This document shows positions 1 to 5,869 of a stretch of DNA of 6,104 bases, one piece after another. Origin of the DNA: Deltaproteobacteria bacterium (GTDB lineage: Bacteria; Desulfobacterota; DSM-4660; Desulfatiglandales; HGW-15); the NCBI GenBank assembly GCA_016926135.1, contig JAFGPH010000479.1, forward strand, positions 1 through 6,104. The letters are read 5' to 3'. Position 1 is the stretch's first letter. Each line of letters opens with the position of its first letter. Both the position numbers and the translations under genes were made by a program. The notes under the pieces are model-generated. The model was not told where the DNA came from and made no database searches. It worked only from the letters and a program-made list of their open reading frames with translations.

Positions 1-1304
1 CAGTAAGAAACGAGGCTCGGCAGATAGGTGGCAATCTGCGGGAACACCATCAGGAGGATGGTCAGGAGGATGAGTCCTCCCAGAAAAGGGAATATCCCCT
101 TGAAGATGACATGAAGAGGAATCTCCGGGGCGATCCCCTTGATCACGAAAACGTTCACCCCTACGGGAGGCGTGATGACCCCCATCTCTGCAACCAGCAC
201 AATGATCACGCCGAACCATATGGGGTCGTAACCGAGCTTCATCACCAGGGGGAAGAAGATGGGAATGGTCACCACCACGAGGGCCATGGAATCCATGAAG
301 AAACCGCCCACGAAGTAAATAAAGATGATTACGCCCATGATCGCCATTGTGGGGAGGGGAAGACCCCCGATCCAGTCGGCGAGGACAAAGGGGATGGTGG
401 ATACGGCCATGAAATGGCCGAAAAGGGTGGCACCGGTGATGATGAACAGAACCATGCAGGAGGTGCGCAGCCCCTCCTTGCAGGCATCCAGGAAGCCACC
501 CCAGGTGAGCTGGCGGCGACCGAGGCCTATGAGAAGGGCCCCGCCCGCCCCGATCGCACCGGCCTGCGTGGGACTGAACCAGCCGAGAAAGAGTCCGCCG
601 ATGGTCATGAGGAATAGAATGACGGCCTCGACGATTCCCGTGAAGGCCCTGAGCTTTTTACCCCAGGTGGCGGCGGGACCGGGAGGTCCGAGCTCCGGGT
701 GACGGATGCACAGGTACCCTACGGTCATGACGAAGAAGATGGTGAGAATCGCACCGGGCAACACCCCCGAAATAAAAAGCTTACCGATGGAACCCTCGGT
801 CATGATGCCATAAACGATGAAAATGGTGCTGGGCGGAATGAGGATCCCAAGCGTGCCGGCGGCAGCGACCGTGCCCGTGGCGAGCCCGTTGTCATAGCCG
901 TATTTCTTCATCTCAGGGAGCGCAATCTGGCCCATGGTGGCTGCCGTAGCTGCCGTGGATCCGCAGATGGCCGCAAAGCCCGAGCAGGCAAGGACGGTCG
1001 CGATCGTCAGCCCGCCGCGAAAATGGCCGACCCATGCGTACGCCGTGTTAAAAAGCCTCTGGCTGATGCCGGAGGCATAGGCGAAGTTCCCCATGAGGAT
1101 AAACATCGGGATGACGGAAAGGGGGTAAGAGGAAAAGGTCTCAAAAATATCCTGAGAAAGGAGCCCGAGGGCCGGGTCGATGCCCGTGAGATAGGCAAAC
1201 CCGGCAAGGCCTACAAGCGCCATGGCAAAGGCCACGGGGAATTTCAAAACGAAAAGCAAGAGGAGGACGCCTATGCCAATGAGACCTGCAGTAACTCCGT
1301 TCAT
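1..1304 (-). CDS. dctM: TRAP transporter large permease, DctM subunit (3' end cut by window edge)
   Basis: This is the large membrane subunit of a tripartite ATP-independent periplasmic transporter, the part that carries the substrate across the inner membrane using a Na+ or H+ gradient. 434 codons are visible, starting at ATG 1304-1302 and running off the left edge in frame; the family is usually about 425-440 residues, so only a few codons should be missing. Family signatures are clear: CSGFAAICGSTAATAA (residues 107-122), GILIPPSTIFIVYG (153-166), a second-half block MDSMALVVVTIPIFFPLV (338-355) and VAEMGVITPPVGVNVFVIKG (371-390). The protein is hydrophobic throughout, with many membrane helices. 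The ATG overlaps the dctQ stop as ATGA and has only a weak ribosome site, so translational coupling to dctQ is likely. The substrate cannot be read from this subunit. No frameshift or internal stop is seen. Confidence 0.96.
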   Translation of the reverse strand, partial: MNGVTAGLIGIGVLLLLFVLKFPVAFAMALVGLAGFAYLTGIDPALGLLSQDIFETFSSYPLSVIPMFILMGNFAYASGISQRLFNTAYAWVGHFRGGLTIATVLACSGFAAICGSTAATAATMGQIALPEMKKYGYDNGLATGTVAAAGTLGILIPPSTIFIVYGIMTEGSIGKLFISGVLPGAILTIFFVMTVGYLCIRHPELGPPGPAATWGKKLRAFTGIVEAVILFLMTIGGLFLGWFSPTQAGAIGAGGALLIGLGRRQLTWGGFLDACKEGLRTSCMVLFIITGATLFGHFMAVSTIPFVLADWIGGLPLPTMAIMGVIIFIYFVGGFFMDSMALVVVTIPIFFPLVMKLGYDPIWFGVIIVLVAEMGVITPPVGVNVFVIKGIAPEIPLHVIFKGIFPFLGGLILLTILLMVFPQIATYLPSLVSY

Positions 1305-1798
1305 TTTTCCATCATCCTGATGAGGGCGTTTATCAGTTCAGCCAAGAAGACCAGACAAACGGGAACAGCGGCAAGGGCTACGCCGTAAGCGAAGGGATAC
1401 AGGGGTATGCGGGCGGTTGCGCTCACTTCCTCCCCGGTTTGCATGTAGTAGCCGTAAACCGTGAGTCGCCAGACAATAAGAGCAAAAAGAAAGATCCCGA
1501 GGAAGTTCACGACGACCTCGACCGCTGCCTGAACCCGCTTGGGGAGAAGGATGACGAAGAATTCGACGGTGACATGCCTCCCCAGGATCAATGCGGAAGC
1601 TGTCCCGAAAGAGACAGCCACGACCTGGGCGAGCATGACAATGTCAATGGATCCAGGGACGGGAAGGAGAAACATCTTCGCGCCCATCACGTCAATGCAG
1701 GTAATGACCATCATGGTGAGGAGTGCGATCGCGCCCACCCATTCGAGATAGTTGATGGCATACCGGTTGTGTTTGTCAAAGGCTGCAAGGAATCCCAT
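1301..1798 (-). CDS. dctQ: TRAP transporter small permease, DctQ subunit
   Basis: This 165-residue protein is the small four-helix membrane subunit of the TRAP transporter; in this family it associates with DctM and is essential for transport. Four hydrophobic segments are visible at about residues 18-38, 52-72, 92-115 and 132-160. The family pattern is present: an N-terminal LEWVGAIALLTMMVITCIDVMGA helix start, then PVPGSID (46-52) and LILGRHVTVEFFV (70-82). Length and order are normal for DctQ. The start at ATG 1798-1796 is preceded by a strong AAGGAGG at 1818-1812, though the 13-nt spacing is longer than ideal; no alternative in-frame start lies closer to that site. It follows dctP after 75 bp containing a strong hairpin, and its stop overlaps the dctM start by 4 bp. 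Confidence 0.94.
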   Translation of the reverse strand: MGFLAAFDKHNRYAINYLEWVGAIALLTMMVITCIDVMGAKMFLLPVPGSIDIVMLAQVVAVSFGTASALILGRHVTVEFFVILLPKRVQAAVEVVVNFLGIFLFALIVWRLTVYGYYMQTGEEVSATARIPLYPFAYGVALAAVPVCLVFLAELINALIRMMEK

Positions 1799-1811
1799 GG
1801 CGGAACAAGAG

Positions 1812-1818
1812 CCTCCTT
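1812..1818 (-). promoter_or_regulatory. Ribosome-binding site of dctQ
   Basis: AAGGAGG on the minus strand is close to a perfect Shine-Dalgarno sequence and lies 13 nt before the dctQ ATG. It comes just after the intercistronic hairpin, so dctQ has its own initiation signal and does not depend on dctP translation. Confidence 0.7.
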
Positions 1819-1826
1819 ATTTCATC

Positions 1827-1862
1827 TCGTCCCCTTCCCGTCCCTTGGCGGGAAGGGGACGA
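1827..1862 (-). promoter_or_regulatory. Intercistronic hairpin between dctP and dctQ
   Basis: A perfect 14-bp inverted repeat (arms 1827-1840 and 1849-1862, core CGTCCCCTTCCCG and its reverse complement) surrounds an 8-nt loop. In the minus-strand transcript it sits 11 nt after the dctP stop and 8 nt before the dctQ ribosome-binding site. No T-tract follows on either strand, so it is not a standard intrinsic terminator. By analogy with the hairpins between malE and malF, it may protect the 3' end of the dctP message or reduce read-through, so that the periplasmic binding protein is made in excess of the membrane subunits. It may also be one copy of a dispersed intergenic palindrome. The structure is seen; the role is inferred. 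Confidence 0.7.
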
Positions 1863-1873
1863 AAGATCCATCC

Positions 1874-2968
1874 TCAGGGCCTCATTTCCTTGGGTCCGGT
1901 CGGCGATTTGATCCTCAATGCAATCTGCCTTGCCGTCCAGTAATCAATCCTTTCTCCCAGAAACTTGATCCATCCCCTGACCTCCGCCTCGGAAAATCCG
2001 GAGCCGGCCATCTTCTTGACGTAGGCTTCGATCACGGGCTTGGCGGCCTCTTTCCACCTCGTCACCTGGTCCGGGGTGAGATCAATGAATTCCACCTTCT
2101 GCTGGATGGCGAAGTCCCTGCCCTCAAAATCGATCTGGTTCCACATGAGGGCGCATCGTTCCTTGTATTCCCCGACCAGCCTGTCAAAAGCCTTTTTGAT
2201 CTCCCCGGTCAGCTTCTTGTAGCTGTTCTTGTTCATGATGACGTAGAAGGGATAGAGATTGCCCACCTGCCAGCTTGAGGTCGTGAATTTGGCCACCTCG
2301 GCAAAACGGAAGGTCTTGAGGGTTTCAAAGGGTATGTTGACACCGTCGATCACACCCTTGGACATGGCATCGTAGACCTCCATGACCGGCGTGGGGGCCG
2401 CGGTGGCGCCCAGGGCCTTCACCGTGTCGCCAACAGTGCCGGGAGCACGGATCGTCATGCCCTTCAAGTCCTCCAGGGTGCGCACCGGTTTCTTGGTGAT
2501 CATGACATTGGGAGTGCTGGTGTGCATCCAGAGCACTTCCACATCCTTCCATTCCTTCGGCCGGAATTTATGATAGAAGTCGTTCGCCACCTGGTTGGCC
2601 ACCCAGCCACTGGGGTAGCCGAGGGGCAGCCCTACGGCTTCCGTTACCGGCATGCGACCCGGGGTATACTCGACGTGGGAGAGACCGATGTCCGCAATCC
2701 CCGTGGTAACGCCCTGGTACATGGCCGGCGCTTTCAGCAGGGAACCTCCCGCAAAGTACTTGCCTTTCACCTTTCCTCCCGTTCGCTGTTCAAGCTCTGC
2801 CAGAAAATCCACGCAGATCTGCGAATGCCTTGCCGGGGGGGGGAAGTAGTTGGCAAACTTCAGTTCCACGGTTTTACTCTGGGCGTTCACTGGCGTGACC
2901 GGAGAAAGAATCAGCAGGAACGCTAAACAAAGGGCCGAACCCAAAAAAAGTCCACCACGTAACCTCAT
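1874..2968 (-). CDS. dctP: TRAP transporter substrate-binding protein, DctP family
   Basis: This is the periplasmic solute receptor that captures the substrate, normally a carboxylate, and delivers it to DctQM. The 364-residue protein begins with a Sec signal peptide: MRLRG, a hydrophobic core to about residue 21, and a likely cleavage after VNA (29). The mature part has the DctP pattern: VELKFANYFPP near 34-45, FLAELEQRTGGKVKGKYFAGG (55-75), TTGIADIGLSHVEYTPGRMP (88-107), then LEDLKGMTIRAPG (165-177), VMEVYDAMSKGVIDGV (195-210) and WQVGNLYPFYVIMNK (233-247). Arg174 in MTIRAPG matches the family's conserved arginine, which usually pairs with a substrate carboxylate. GGGAGG (2982-2977), 8 nt before the ATG, supports the start. 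A run of nine C bases on the coding strand lies inside the gene. Length is slightly above the usual 320-345. The ligand is unknown. Confidence 0.95.
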   Translation of the reverse strand: MRLRGGLFLGSALCLAFLLILSPVTPVNAQSKTVELKFANYFPPPARHSQICVDFLAELEQRTGGKVKGKYFAGGSLLKAPAMYQGVTTGIADIGLSHVEYTPGRMPVTEAVGLPLGYPSGWVANQVANDFYHKFRPKEWKDVEVLWMHTSTPNVMITKKPVRTLEDLKGMTIRAPGTVGDTVKALGATAAPTPVMEVYDAMSKGVIDGVNIPFETLKTFRFAEVAKFTTSSWQVGNLYPFYVIMNKNSYKKLTGEIKKAFDRLVGEYKERCALMWNQIDFEGRDFAIQQKVEFIDLTPDQVTRWKEAAKPVIEAYVKKMAGSGFSEAEVRGWIKFLGERIDYWTARQIALRIKSPTGPKEMRP

Positions 2969-3090
2969 CGTCTATACCTCCCACTTTTAAGGTTTGTATG
3001 AATCCAGGGGCCACGCCCCGGGTCGACGGTTCCCCTCGTTTCAAGAAGCGACTCTGCGGTCAAGGAAAGATGCGCCTCACAGGCGTTCTC
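2969..3090 (-). other. Gap between IclR gene and dctP; no clear promoter or terminator
   Basis: This 122-bp spacer contains the dctP ribosome-binding site (GGGAGG, 2982-2977) and a small perfect inverted repeat GGGGC-CAC-GCCCC (3007-3019). A weaker CGCC-TCACA-GGCG pair lies at 3073-3085, just after the IclR stop. Neither is followed by a T-tract on the minus strand, so I do not call a terminator. I found no convincing -35/-10 pair. A minus-strand TTGACC (about 3064-3059) has no matching -10 at normal spacing. The TRAP genes may therefore be transcribed from the ligase-IclR promoter, or from a promoter that needs an activator. Confidence 0.5.
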
Positions 3091-3930
3091 TCACAGCTTC
3101 ATGTACCCCAAGTCGGATGAAATATCGTCACCGGTCCTCTTCACGAAATCCACCAGCCGGCCCAGTGTATCCTCATCATAGCCGAGGCCCGCCGGAATGG
3201 CAAGGCCCAGGGCAGCGATCACCTGACGTGAGTAATCCCTCACAGGAACCGCTATCCCGATGACGCCCTCCACAGCCTCCTGGTTTTCCAGGACATGGCC
3301 CTGGTTTCGGATTTGTTCGAGCCGAAGACTGAATGCGTCTTCGTCCGTCAGGGAAAAAGCCGTGTATGCCTCCAGCGGGTTCATTCTGAGGATTCTCCGC
3401 GCCTCCTTGGGGTTCAGGTAGGCCATCAGGACCATACCCAGCATGCCGAAATGAAGATGCCTCCTCCAGCCGATGTCCGAGGCAATGCGGATCATTCCCC
3501 GCCCTTCCCGCTTGTCCACATAGACGAGTTGGTCTTCCATCCTGATCCCGAGCAGGACGGTAGCCCCGGTCTGTTCCTGGAGTCGGTTCATATGGTGGGT
3601 GGAGGCCTGGCGGAGAGAAAGGGAGGAGAAGACGATACCCCCCAGTTCCAGGAGCCGCATGCCGAGCCGGTAATTCTTGGTGCCCGGGTCCTGCTGCAGG
3701 TAGCCACGACTGGTGAGGTTTGAGGTCAGGCGTTTGGCGGTTGCCTTGTTGAGCCCCGTCTTCTGGGTCAGCGCAGAGAGATTCATCTCCCGGTTCTGGA
3801 AAGAAAAGCAGTCCAGAATATCCAGCGCCCTGTCGAGGGCCTGGGTTCTGTACTGCATTCCGTTCACCCCTTGCTTGTTCGCGGGCCGCTCGGGCTTGGC
3901 CTCTCTCATCTCGAAGGAAACAGGGATCAT
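3091..3930 (-). CDS. IclR-family transcriptional regulator
   Basis: The protein has an N-terminal winged helix-turn-helix (about residues 31-90, beginning QALDRALDILDCF, with GLNKATAKRLTSNLTSRGYL around the recognition helix and wing) and a C-terminal GAF-like effector domain (about 105-270, with TGATVLLGIRMEDQLVYVDK and the typical EGVIGIAVPVRD at 221-232). IclR proteins usually bind DNA as dimers or tetramers and respond to a small carboxylate or aromatic effector. Given here as 279 residues from the ATG at 3930, which overlaps the ligase stop as ATGA. An internal ATG at 3858 has a better ribosome site (AAGGGGTG, 6 nt away) and would give 255 residues, closer to family length; it may be the real start. 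The usual GKA in the effector domain reads GMV (165-167). It is a probable local regulator of this operon and the divergent gene; the direction of control is unknown. Confidence 0.93.
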   Translation of the reverse strand: MIPVSFEMREAKPERPANKQGVNGMQYRTQALDRALDILDCFSFQNREMNLSALTQKTGLNKATAKRLTSNLTSRGYLQQDPGTKNYRLGMRLLELGGIVFSSLSLRQASTHHMNRLQEQTGATVLLGIRMEDQLVYVDKREGRGMIRIASDIGWRRHLHFGMLGMVLMAYLNPKEARRILRMNPLEAYTAFSLTDEDAFSLRLEQIRNQGHVLENQEAVEGVIGIAVPVRDYSRQVIAALGLAIPAGLGYDEDTLGRLVDFVKRTGDDISSDLGYMKL

Positions 3931-5531
3931 GGACGGTGTCTCTCCCTGGCCGGGTCGTTCTGCGCCATTTCAGACAAGCCGCCCTTACCGAACTTGTTGA
4001 TCTTGACTCCACCGGAAAGCCGCGGGAAGTCCCTCACGACGCAGAGTTCATCCGGCAACTTGTAGGAGGCGACCTTTCCCTTCAGGAACGCCCTGAGTTC
4101 GGACAGGGTAATCTGCCTGTCCGGTTTCGGCACAACGCAAGCGCAGATACTCTCCCCCAGAACGGGGTTGGGTGTGGCGACCACGCTCACCTCATGGATC
4201 CCGGGGTGCTCGATCATCATGGATTCGAGTTCGTAGGCATAGATCTTGAAGCCGCCCCGGTTGATCAGATCTTTTGTTCGGCCGTAAATCCTGAAGAACC
4301 CGTCCCGTTCCCTGGATACCAGATCCCCCATGAAAAGCCACCCGTTGCGTATCTGCTTGGCCGTCTCATCCGGGTTCTGCCAGTAACCCTTCATCACGTG
4401 CCAGCCCCTCAGGGTCAGCTCACCGATCTCCCCTTCGGGTAGTTCCTTTCCCGTCACCGGGTCGACCACTCGCACCTGTGTGTCTTCAACGGCATGTCCT
4501 ATGTAACGCTCTCGGCTTTCAAGCGGTGTGGGATAGGGGCACATGATCCCGACCCCGGGACCTACCTCCGAGGCGCCCCAGAAGGAACTCACATAAGCAT
4601 TCATCTCGTCGTGAATGCGGGTAATCAAACCTTCAGGTGCGATTTGGCCGGCGATGAGTCCTGCCCGCAGGGAACTCAAATCGAAGGAATTCCTTTCGGG
4701 ATGGTTCAACTCCAGAAAGTAGTGGGCAGGCGCAGCCAGTTGAAGTGTAACCTTTTCTTGTTGGATAATCTGGAAGGCACGTCTTACATCGAATTTGTCC
4801 AGGAGAACCACGGTGGACATGAGAAGGAGGGGTTGAATCAGGATAGCGCCGCAACCATAGGAATGGGTCATGGGGAGGAAACCGATGAAGATGTCCTCAG
4901 GACCAGCGGCTATCCCCAGGGAGTACTGCCACCCTGCCTGAACGGCTTGGGTGTGTGTGATCATGGCTCCCTTCGGTCTCCCCGTCGTTCCCGAGGTATA
5001 GATCAACATGGAGAGGTCTTCCCGGATGTTGACGGATGGAGGAGAAAAGCGCTTACCCCGGCCCCGTCGTATGAGTTCGTCAAAGGACAGAACCCCTTCC
5101 CCCTGGCCTTCACCCACGACGAATACCCACTCCAATGCAGGAAGTTCGTCCCTCATCTCGCTGATCGCCTGGGAATAGCCGTAGCCTTCCCATTCCTGAA
5201 AAATGAAGACCCCCCTGGCTCCGCTGTTTTGCAGGATGAATTGGGACTCTGACCTCCGGTAATTCGGATTGACCCATGCCACGATGACGCCGAGTTTCTG
5301 AATCGCGAAAAAGGCGATCACAAGCTCGATCGAGTTCTTCATGTAAATGGCGACCCGGTCCCCCTTCTTGAAACCGATTTCCGTTAGGGTGGCTGCCAGG
5401 GAGTTGACCAGGGAATCCAGGTCCCTGTACGTGACCCGACGTTCACCATCAACAACGGCAACTTTGTCCGAAGCGAGTTCGGCACCTCTTTCCACAATCC
5501 GGCCGGTGGAGATCTCTTTGTGCACATTCAT
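3927..5531 (-). CDS. AMP-forming acyl/aryl-CoA ligase (ANL superfamily)
   Basis: This enzyme should activate a carboxylic acid with ATP to an acyl-adenylate and then form the CoA thioester, in the cytoplasm. Numbered from the chosen start (534 residues), core motifs are: YTSGTTGRPKG phosphate loop (178-188), LPMTHSYG (219-226), FWGASEVG (317-324), MGDLV with the ribose-binding Asp403, YGRTKDLINRGGFKI hinge (416-430) and the C-terminal catalytic Lys510 in SGGVKINKFGK. The A8 block INRGGFKI and the tail resemble DhbE-type aryl-acid adenylating enzymes more than fatty-acid ligases, but the substrate cannot be assigned. ATG 5531 is preferred because GGGAG lies 9 nt upstream; an in-frame ATG at 5561 would add 10 residues but has no ribosome site. 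It is the first gene of the minus-strand operon, overlaps the IclR start by 4 bp, and probably acts on the acid imported by the downstream TRAP genes. Confidence 0.94.
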   Translation of the reverse strand: MNVHKEISTGRIVERGAELASDKVAVVDGERRVTYRDLDSLVNSLAATLTEIGFKKGDRVAIYMKNSIELVIAFFAIQKLGVIVAWVNPNYRRSESQFILQNSGARGVFIFQEWEGYGYSQAISEMRDELPALEWVFVVGEGQGEGVLSFDELIRRGRGKRFSPPSVNIREDLSMLIYTSGTTGRPKGAMITHTQAVQAGWQYSLGIAAGPEDIFIGFLPMTHSYGCGAILIQPLLLMSTVVLLDKFDVRRAFQIIQQEKVTLQLAAPAHYFLELNHPERNSFDLSSLRAGLIAGQIAPEGLITRIHDEMNAYVSSFWGASEVGPGVGIMCPYPTPLESRERYIGHAVEDTQVRVVDPVTGKELPEGEIGELTLRGWHVMKGYWQNPDETAKQIRNGWLFMGDLVSRERDGFFRIYGRTKDLINRGGFKIYAYELESMMIEHPGIHEVSVVATPNPVLGESICACVVPKPDRQITLSELRAFLKGKVASYKLPDELCVVRDFPRLSGGVKINKFGKGGLSEMAQNDPARERHRP

Positions 5532-5597
5532 AAAATGCAGCTCCCAGGTTCCGTGAGGCATGGTGGGATTTCACAATACGAAAAAAAGTTTCAAAAT

Positions 5598-5627
5598 ATT
5601 ACTACTATGGGACTGGCAGGCTGTCAA
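5598..5627 (-). promoter_or_regulatory. Candidate sigma70-type promoter for the ligase operon
   Basis: On the minus strand a perfect TTGACA (5627-5622) is followed after 18 nt by AGTAAT (5603-5598), a 4/6 match to TATAAT; with 17-nt spacing the alternative is the weaker TAGTAA. Transcription would start near 5590, leaving an untranslated leader of about 60 nt before ATG 5531. A second possible minus-strand element is a perfect TATAAT at 5702-5697, which has no -35 box but has the palindrome 5712-5734 exactly where a -35 would be, so it could be a factor-dependent promoter. Confidence 0.4.
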
Positions 5628-5667
5628 TTGGAAAATGTAGCTATTTCAATATGGCATGACAATTCAC

Positions 5668-5704
5668 TTGACACCTCAGCCGGAGAGGTGCTAAAAATTA
5701 TACT
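5668..5704 (+). promoter_or_regulatory. Candidate promoter for the oxidoreductase gene
   Basis: On the plus strand a perfect TTGACA (5668-5673) is followed after 18 nt by TAAAAA (5692-5697), a 4/6 match to the -10 consensus. A better -10, TATACT (5699-5704), lies 25 nt from the -35, too far for normal pairing. The leader to ATG 5866 would be about 160 nt. The inverted repeat 5672-5690 overlaps the -35 and fills the spacer, and the palindrome 5712-5734 would fall just downstream of the start site, so both are placed to control it. Confidence 0.4.
5672..5690. promoter_or_regulatory. Inverted repeat CACCTC-N7-GAGGTG overlapping the plus-strand -35
   Basis: Perfect 6-bp arms (5672-5677 and 5685-5690) flank a 7-nt centre. 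The dyad axis is about 18 bp, within the usual size of a dimer operator. Its left arm overlaps the last two bases of TTGACA and the rest occupies the spacer, so a bound protein would block that promoter. If transcribed from the minus-strand TATAAT at 5702-5697 it could instead form a small RNA hairpin near the 5' end. Confidence 0.4.
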
Positions 5705-5711
5705 ATGAGTA

Positions 5712-5734
5712 TGAGTTTCATATGCTGAAACTCA
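5712..5734. promoter_or_regulatory. Perfect 9+9 bp palindrome, candidate operator
   Basis: Arms TGAGTTTCA (5712-5720) and TGAAACTCA (5726-5734) are exact reverse complements around the 5-nt centre TATGC. The length and two-fold symmetry fit a dimeric regulator site, and the only regulator in the window is the IclR protein. The inner half-site GTTTCA/TGAAAC appears again at 5588-5593, near the predicted ligase transcription start. The half-site resembles that of KdgR, an IclR-family member, but there the two halves face the other way. No T-tract follows on the plus strand, so it is not a typical terminator. Confidence 0.55.
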
Positions 5735-5791
5735 ATAAGGGCCTCAATCCTCGCCTCCGGTGATCCGATTGCCGGGAACATTTCCAGGTAC

Positions 5792-5869
5792 ATGCTGAAT
5801 AACATCGGGTCGGTGCTTCCGGATGAGCAGGAAATAAGGGTCAATCAAAACAGGGGGGATGAGCCATGA
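5792..5869 (+). CDS. Possible 25-codon upstream ORF overlapping the oxidoreductase start
   Basis: An ATG at 5792 opens a 25-residue frame (begins MLNNIGSVLPDEQ) whose TGA stop at 5867-5869 overlaps the oxidoreductase ATG as ATGA. The peptide is hydrophilic and I recognise no family. The ribosome site is poor (AGG only about 4 nt away). The frame stays open upstream to 5729 without another ATG. It could be a short leader that couples translation into the oxidoreductase, or it could be chance; I favour chance slightly. Confidence 0.2.
   Translation: MLNNIGSVLPDEQEIRVNQNRGDEP

Larger units (their letters stand above)
5532..5865. promoter_or_regulatory. Divergent intergenic regulatory region
   Basis: This 334-bp stretch separates the minus-strand ligase operon from the plus-strand oxidoreductase gene. 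It is AT-richer than the genes around it, especially 5575-5740. No convincing protein gene is seen apart from a 25-codon frame that overlaps the oxidoreductase start. It holds outward-facing TTGACA boxes on both strands, two perfect inverted repeats and a short GGAA-CAT-TTCC dyad (5775-5785), which are listed separately where they merit it. The arrangement suits shared control by the IclR protein encoded in the operon, which is an inference. Confidence 0.7.

Noticed and set aside
111..1388. Plus-strand open frames (111-617, 325-702, 699-1388) opposite dctM
   Set aside because: They are antisense to dctM, whose motifs are unmistakable. The predicted products are rich in His, Asp, Gly and Lys and look like reverse translations of membrane helices.
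1439..2278. Plus-strand 279-codon open frame across dctQ and dctP
   Set aside because: It lies antisense to two confidently identified genes, crosses their intergenic hairpin, and its product is charged, low-complexity and unlike any family. It is a by-product of codon bias in GC-rich genes.
3007..3019. GGGGC-CAC-GCCCC inverted repeat upstream of dctP as an operator
   Set aside because: The arms are 5 bp with a 3-nt centre, easily produced by chance in GC-rich DNA, and no promoter could be placed next to it.
3073..3085. CGCC-TCACA-GGCG hairpin after the IclR stop as a terminator
   Set aside because: The stem is only 4 bp and no T-tract follows on the minus strand.
3176..4012. Minus-strand 278-codon frame overlapping the IclR gene in another frame
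   Set aside because: The IclR frame carries a full wHTH and effector domain. The overlapping frame is rich in Pro, Gly and Arg, with no recognisable domain, and starts inside the ligase gene.
4494..5252. Plus-strand 252-codon frame opposite the CoA ligase
   Set aside because: It is antisense to the ligase core motifs and has no recognisable domain or ribosome site.
5611..5662. Sigma54-type promoter near TGGCA sequences in the divergent region
   Set aside because: TGGCA occurs at 5614-5618 and 5652-5656 but the matching GC element at the required distance (TTGCA) is absent in both.
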